In this document: in pieces, positions 63,275-64,000 of the stretch | Layout of the letters: every line of letters starts with the position of its first letter | How positions within the stretch are numbered: position 1 is the first letter of the stretch | Assembly (NCBI GenBank): GCA_030765605.1 | Contig: JAVCCG010000133.1 | Location: 1 to 64,000, forward strand | DNA length: 64,000 nucleotides | Direction: 5' to 3' | From: Candidatus Alcyoniella australis | Lineage (GTDB): Bacteria > Lernaellota > Lernaellaia > JAVCCG01 > Alcyoniellaceae | The notes under the pieces: model-generated | Databases searched by the model: none | What the model was told of the DNA's origin: nothing | Seen by the model: the letters and a program-made list of their open reading frames with translations, nothing else | Translations under genes and position numbers: made by a program

Positions 63275-64000
63275 CTAGAAGCCGAAGGAGAAGGTCAGTG
63301 CGCCGGTGTGGACTGTGCCCTCGCTCTGGAATTTGTAGCCGTCCGAGGTCTTGGTGGTCCGCGGAACCAGGTAGTGGAACTGGTAGGCCAGGTCGACCTT
63401 GATCGGCTGATTGAGCTTGGGAACGTCGATCCAACTGAAGCCGTATCCCAGGGAGGCGGCGTGCTTGTCGTTGTCCACGATCACGAAGCCCAACACGTTG
63501 GGCATGTCCTCGTAGGGCCGGTAGGTGCCGATGCCGTCCACTGGGGTCATGTCGTAGAAGTAGCCCGCGCGCAGGGTGTGGGCCTCGCTGATGTTCCACT
63601 CGATCCCTAGGCGCGGCACGAATGTGTCGCGGAAGTCGAACTGCGAATCGCGCCGGGCGTCGTCCTTCTCCTCGACGATGTCGACAAAACGCGACCACTG
63701 GTGCCAGGTGAAGTCAAAGGCCAGCAGCAGCTCCGGGGAGATGTCGTAGGCCACGCCCAGGGCGACCTGCATCGGGATGAACGCGTCGCGGTAGCTCAGC
63801 TTGAGCGGCAGGGTCGCCAGCGGCGAGCCGCCCACCGTGGCCAGGGTGTCGGCGGTGATCGGTCCCATCTCGCCGAAGTTCTCCGCGCGCCAGGTCAGCC
63901 CGATGTTGATCGGCTCCAGCCGCACCAGCGCCGAGACGATCGGCGTGGGGTAGGTGTCGGAGCCCAGGCTCATCGATTCGTTGGTGGCGTTGCCGCCCAG
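63275..64000 (-). CDS. FadL/TodX-type outer-membrane transport protein, 5' end beyond window
   Basis: The frame remains open to the window edge, so only the C-terminal 241 residues are seen. It has alternating strands typical of a barrel: PLKLSYRDAFIPMQVALGVAYDISPELLLAFDFTWHQW, PRLGIEWNISEAHTLRAGYFYDMTPVD, ASLGYGFSWI. It ends TGALTFSFGF with the C-terminal Phe expected for BamA-dependent insertion. PSLRLGxEY-like PRLGIEW is a FadL family feature. FadL proteins take up hydrophobic compounds such as fatty acids. The lipoprotein gene starts 10 bp after its stop. Confidence 0.85.
   Translation of the reverse strand: MGGNATNESMSLGSDTYPTPIVSALVRLEPINIGLTWRAENFGEMGPITADTLATVGGSPLATLPLKLSYRDAFIPMQVALGVAYDISPELLLAFDFTWHQWSRFVDIVEEKDDARRDSQFDFRDTFVPRLGIEWNISEAHTLRAGYFYDMTPVDGIGTYRPYEDMPNVLGFVIVDNDKHAASLGYGFSWIDVPKLNQPIKVDLAYQFHYLVPRTTKTSDGYKFQSEGTVHTGALTFSFGF

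Overview
The window is chromosomal DNA of a GC-rich diderm (Gram-negative) bacterium. Evidence for two membranes is a lipopolysaccharide-export permease pair (lptF/lptG), lolA, an Mla lipid-transport operon, Rnf and a FadL-type outer-membrane protein. Several exported proteins carry long poly-aspartate linkers. One also ends in a Cys-rich segment, a membrane helix and arginines, like MYXO-CTERM sorting tails. Together with the gene content this suggests a deltaproteobacterial-grade lineage (Myxococcota-like or a related candidate phylum), but the sequence alone does not fix the phylum.

Layout. 1-2.6 kb: an exported GH51-like protein, cut by the window edge. 3.0-8.5 kb: M29 aminopeptidase, DNA polymerase I and a poly-Asp surface protein. 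8.5-12.1 kb: two divergent GT-C-type membrane proteins. 12.3-14.3 kb: a Septu-like ptuA-ptuB defence pair. 14.5-17.6 kb: plsC and lptF-lptG. 17.9-21.7 kb: ftsK, lolA and yajQ. 21.8-24 kb: a lipoprotein, tRNA-Lys, a PIG-L deacetylase and a zinc ribbon. 24-26.4 kb: an SGNH protein and an M50-CBS protease, separated by a 214-bp gap with two parS-like palindromes and several DnaA-box-like sites. 26.5-30.8 kb: a Tat lipoprotein hydrolase, an acyl-CoA synthetase and a REC-Fis regulator. 31.6-36.8 kb: a complete rnfABCDGE operon. 37-43.6 kb: a SHOCT lipoprotein, alr, mlaE-mlaF-mlaD (MlaD has a likely C-terminal outer-membrane barrel) and an unknown exported protein. 43.9-50.4 kb: a minimal zincin, a poly-Asp phosphoesterase, a cupin, a radical SAM protein and an exported metalloprotease. 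50.5-52.9 kb: two toxin-antitoxin modules, the second AT-rich and probably acquired. 52.9-56.5 kb: three SPFH proteins in one operon, one fused to a cation-diffusion-facilitator membrane domain. 56.6-59.8 kb: selD read through an in-frame TGA (selenocysteine), then an ADP-forming acyl-CoA synthetase. 59.8-64 kb: an SRPBCC-like protein, a large Ig-like lipoprotein and the end of a FadL-like porin.

The least expected signals are: (i) a family of about 185-bp elements with terminal inverted repeats whose right ends lie just upstream of, or inside, the starts of genes; (ii) an 80-bp repeat present in opposite orientations on the two sides of the rnf operon; (iii) the origin/parS-like gap at 25.1-25.3 kb; (iv) the CDF-SPFH fusion; (v) a Sec-containing SelD; and (vi) a GH51-like protein that seems to have lost both catalytic glutamates. 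No CRISPR array, rRNA or complete insertion sequence was seen.
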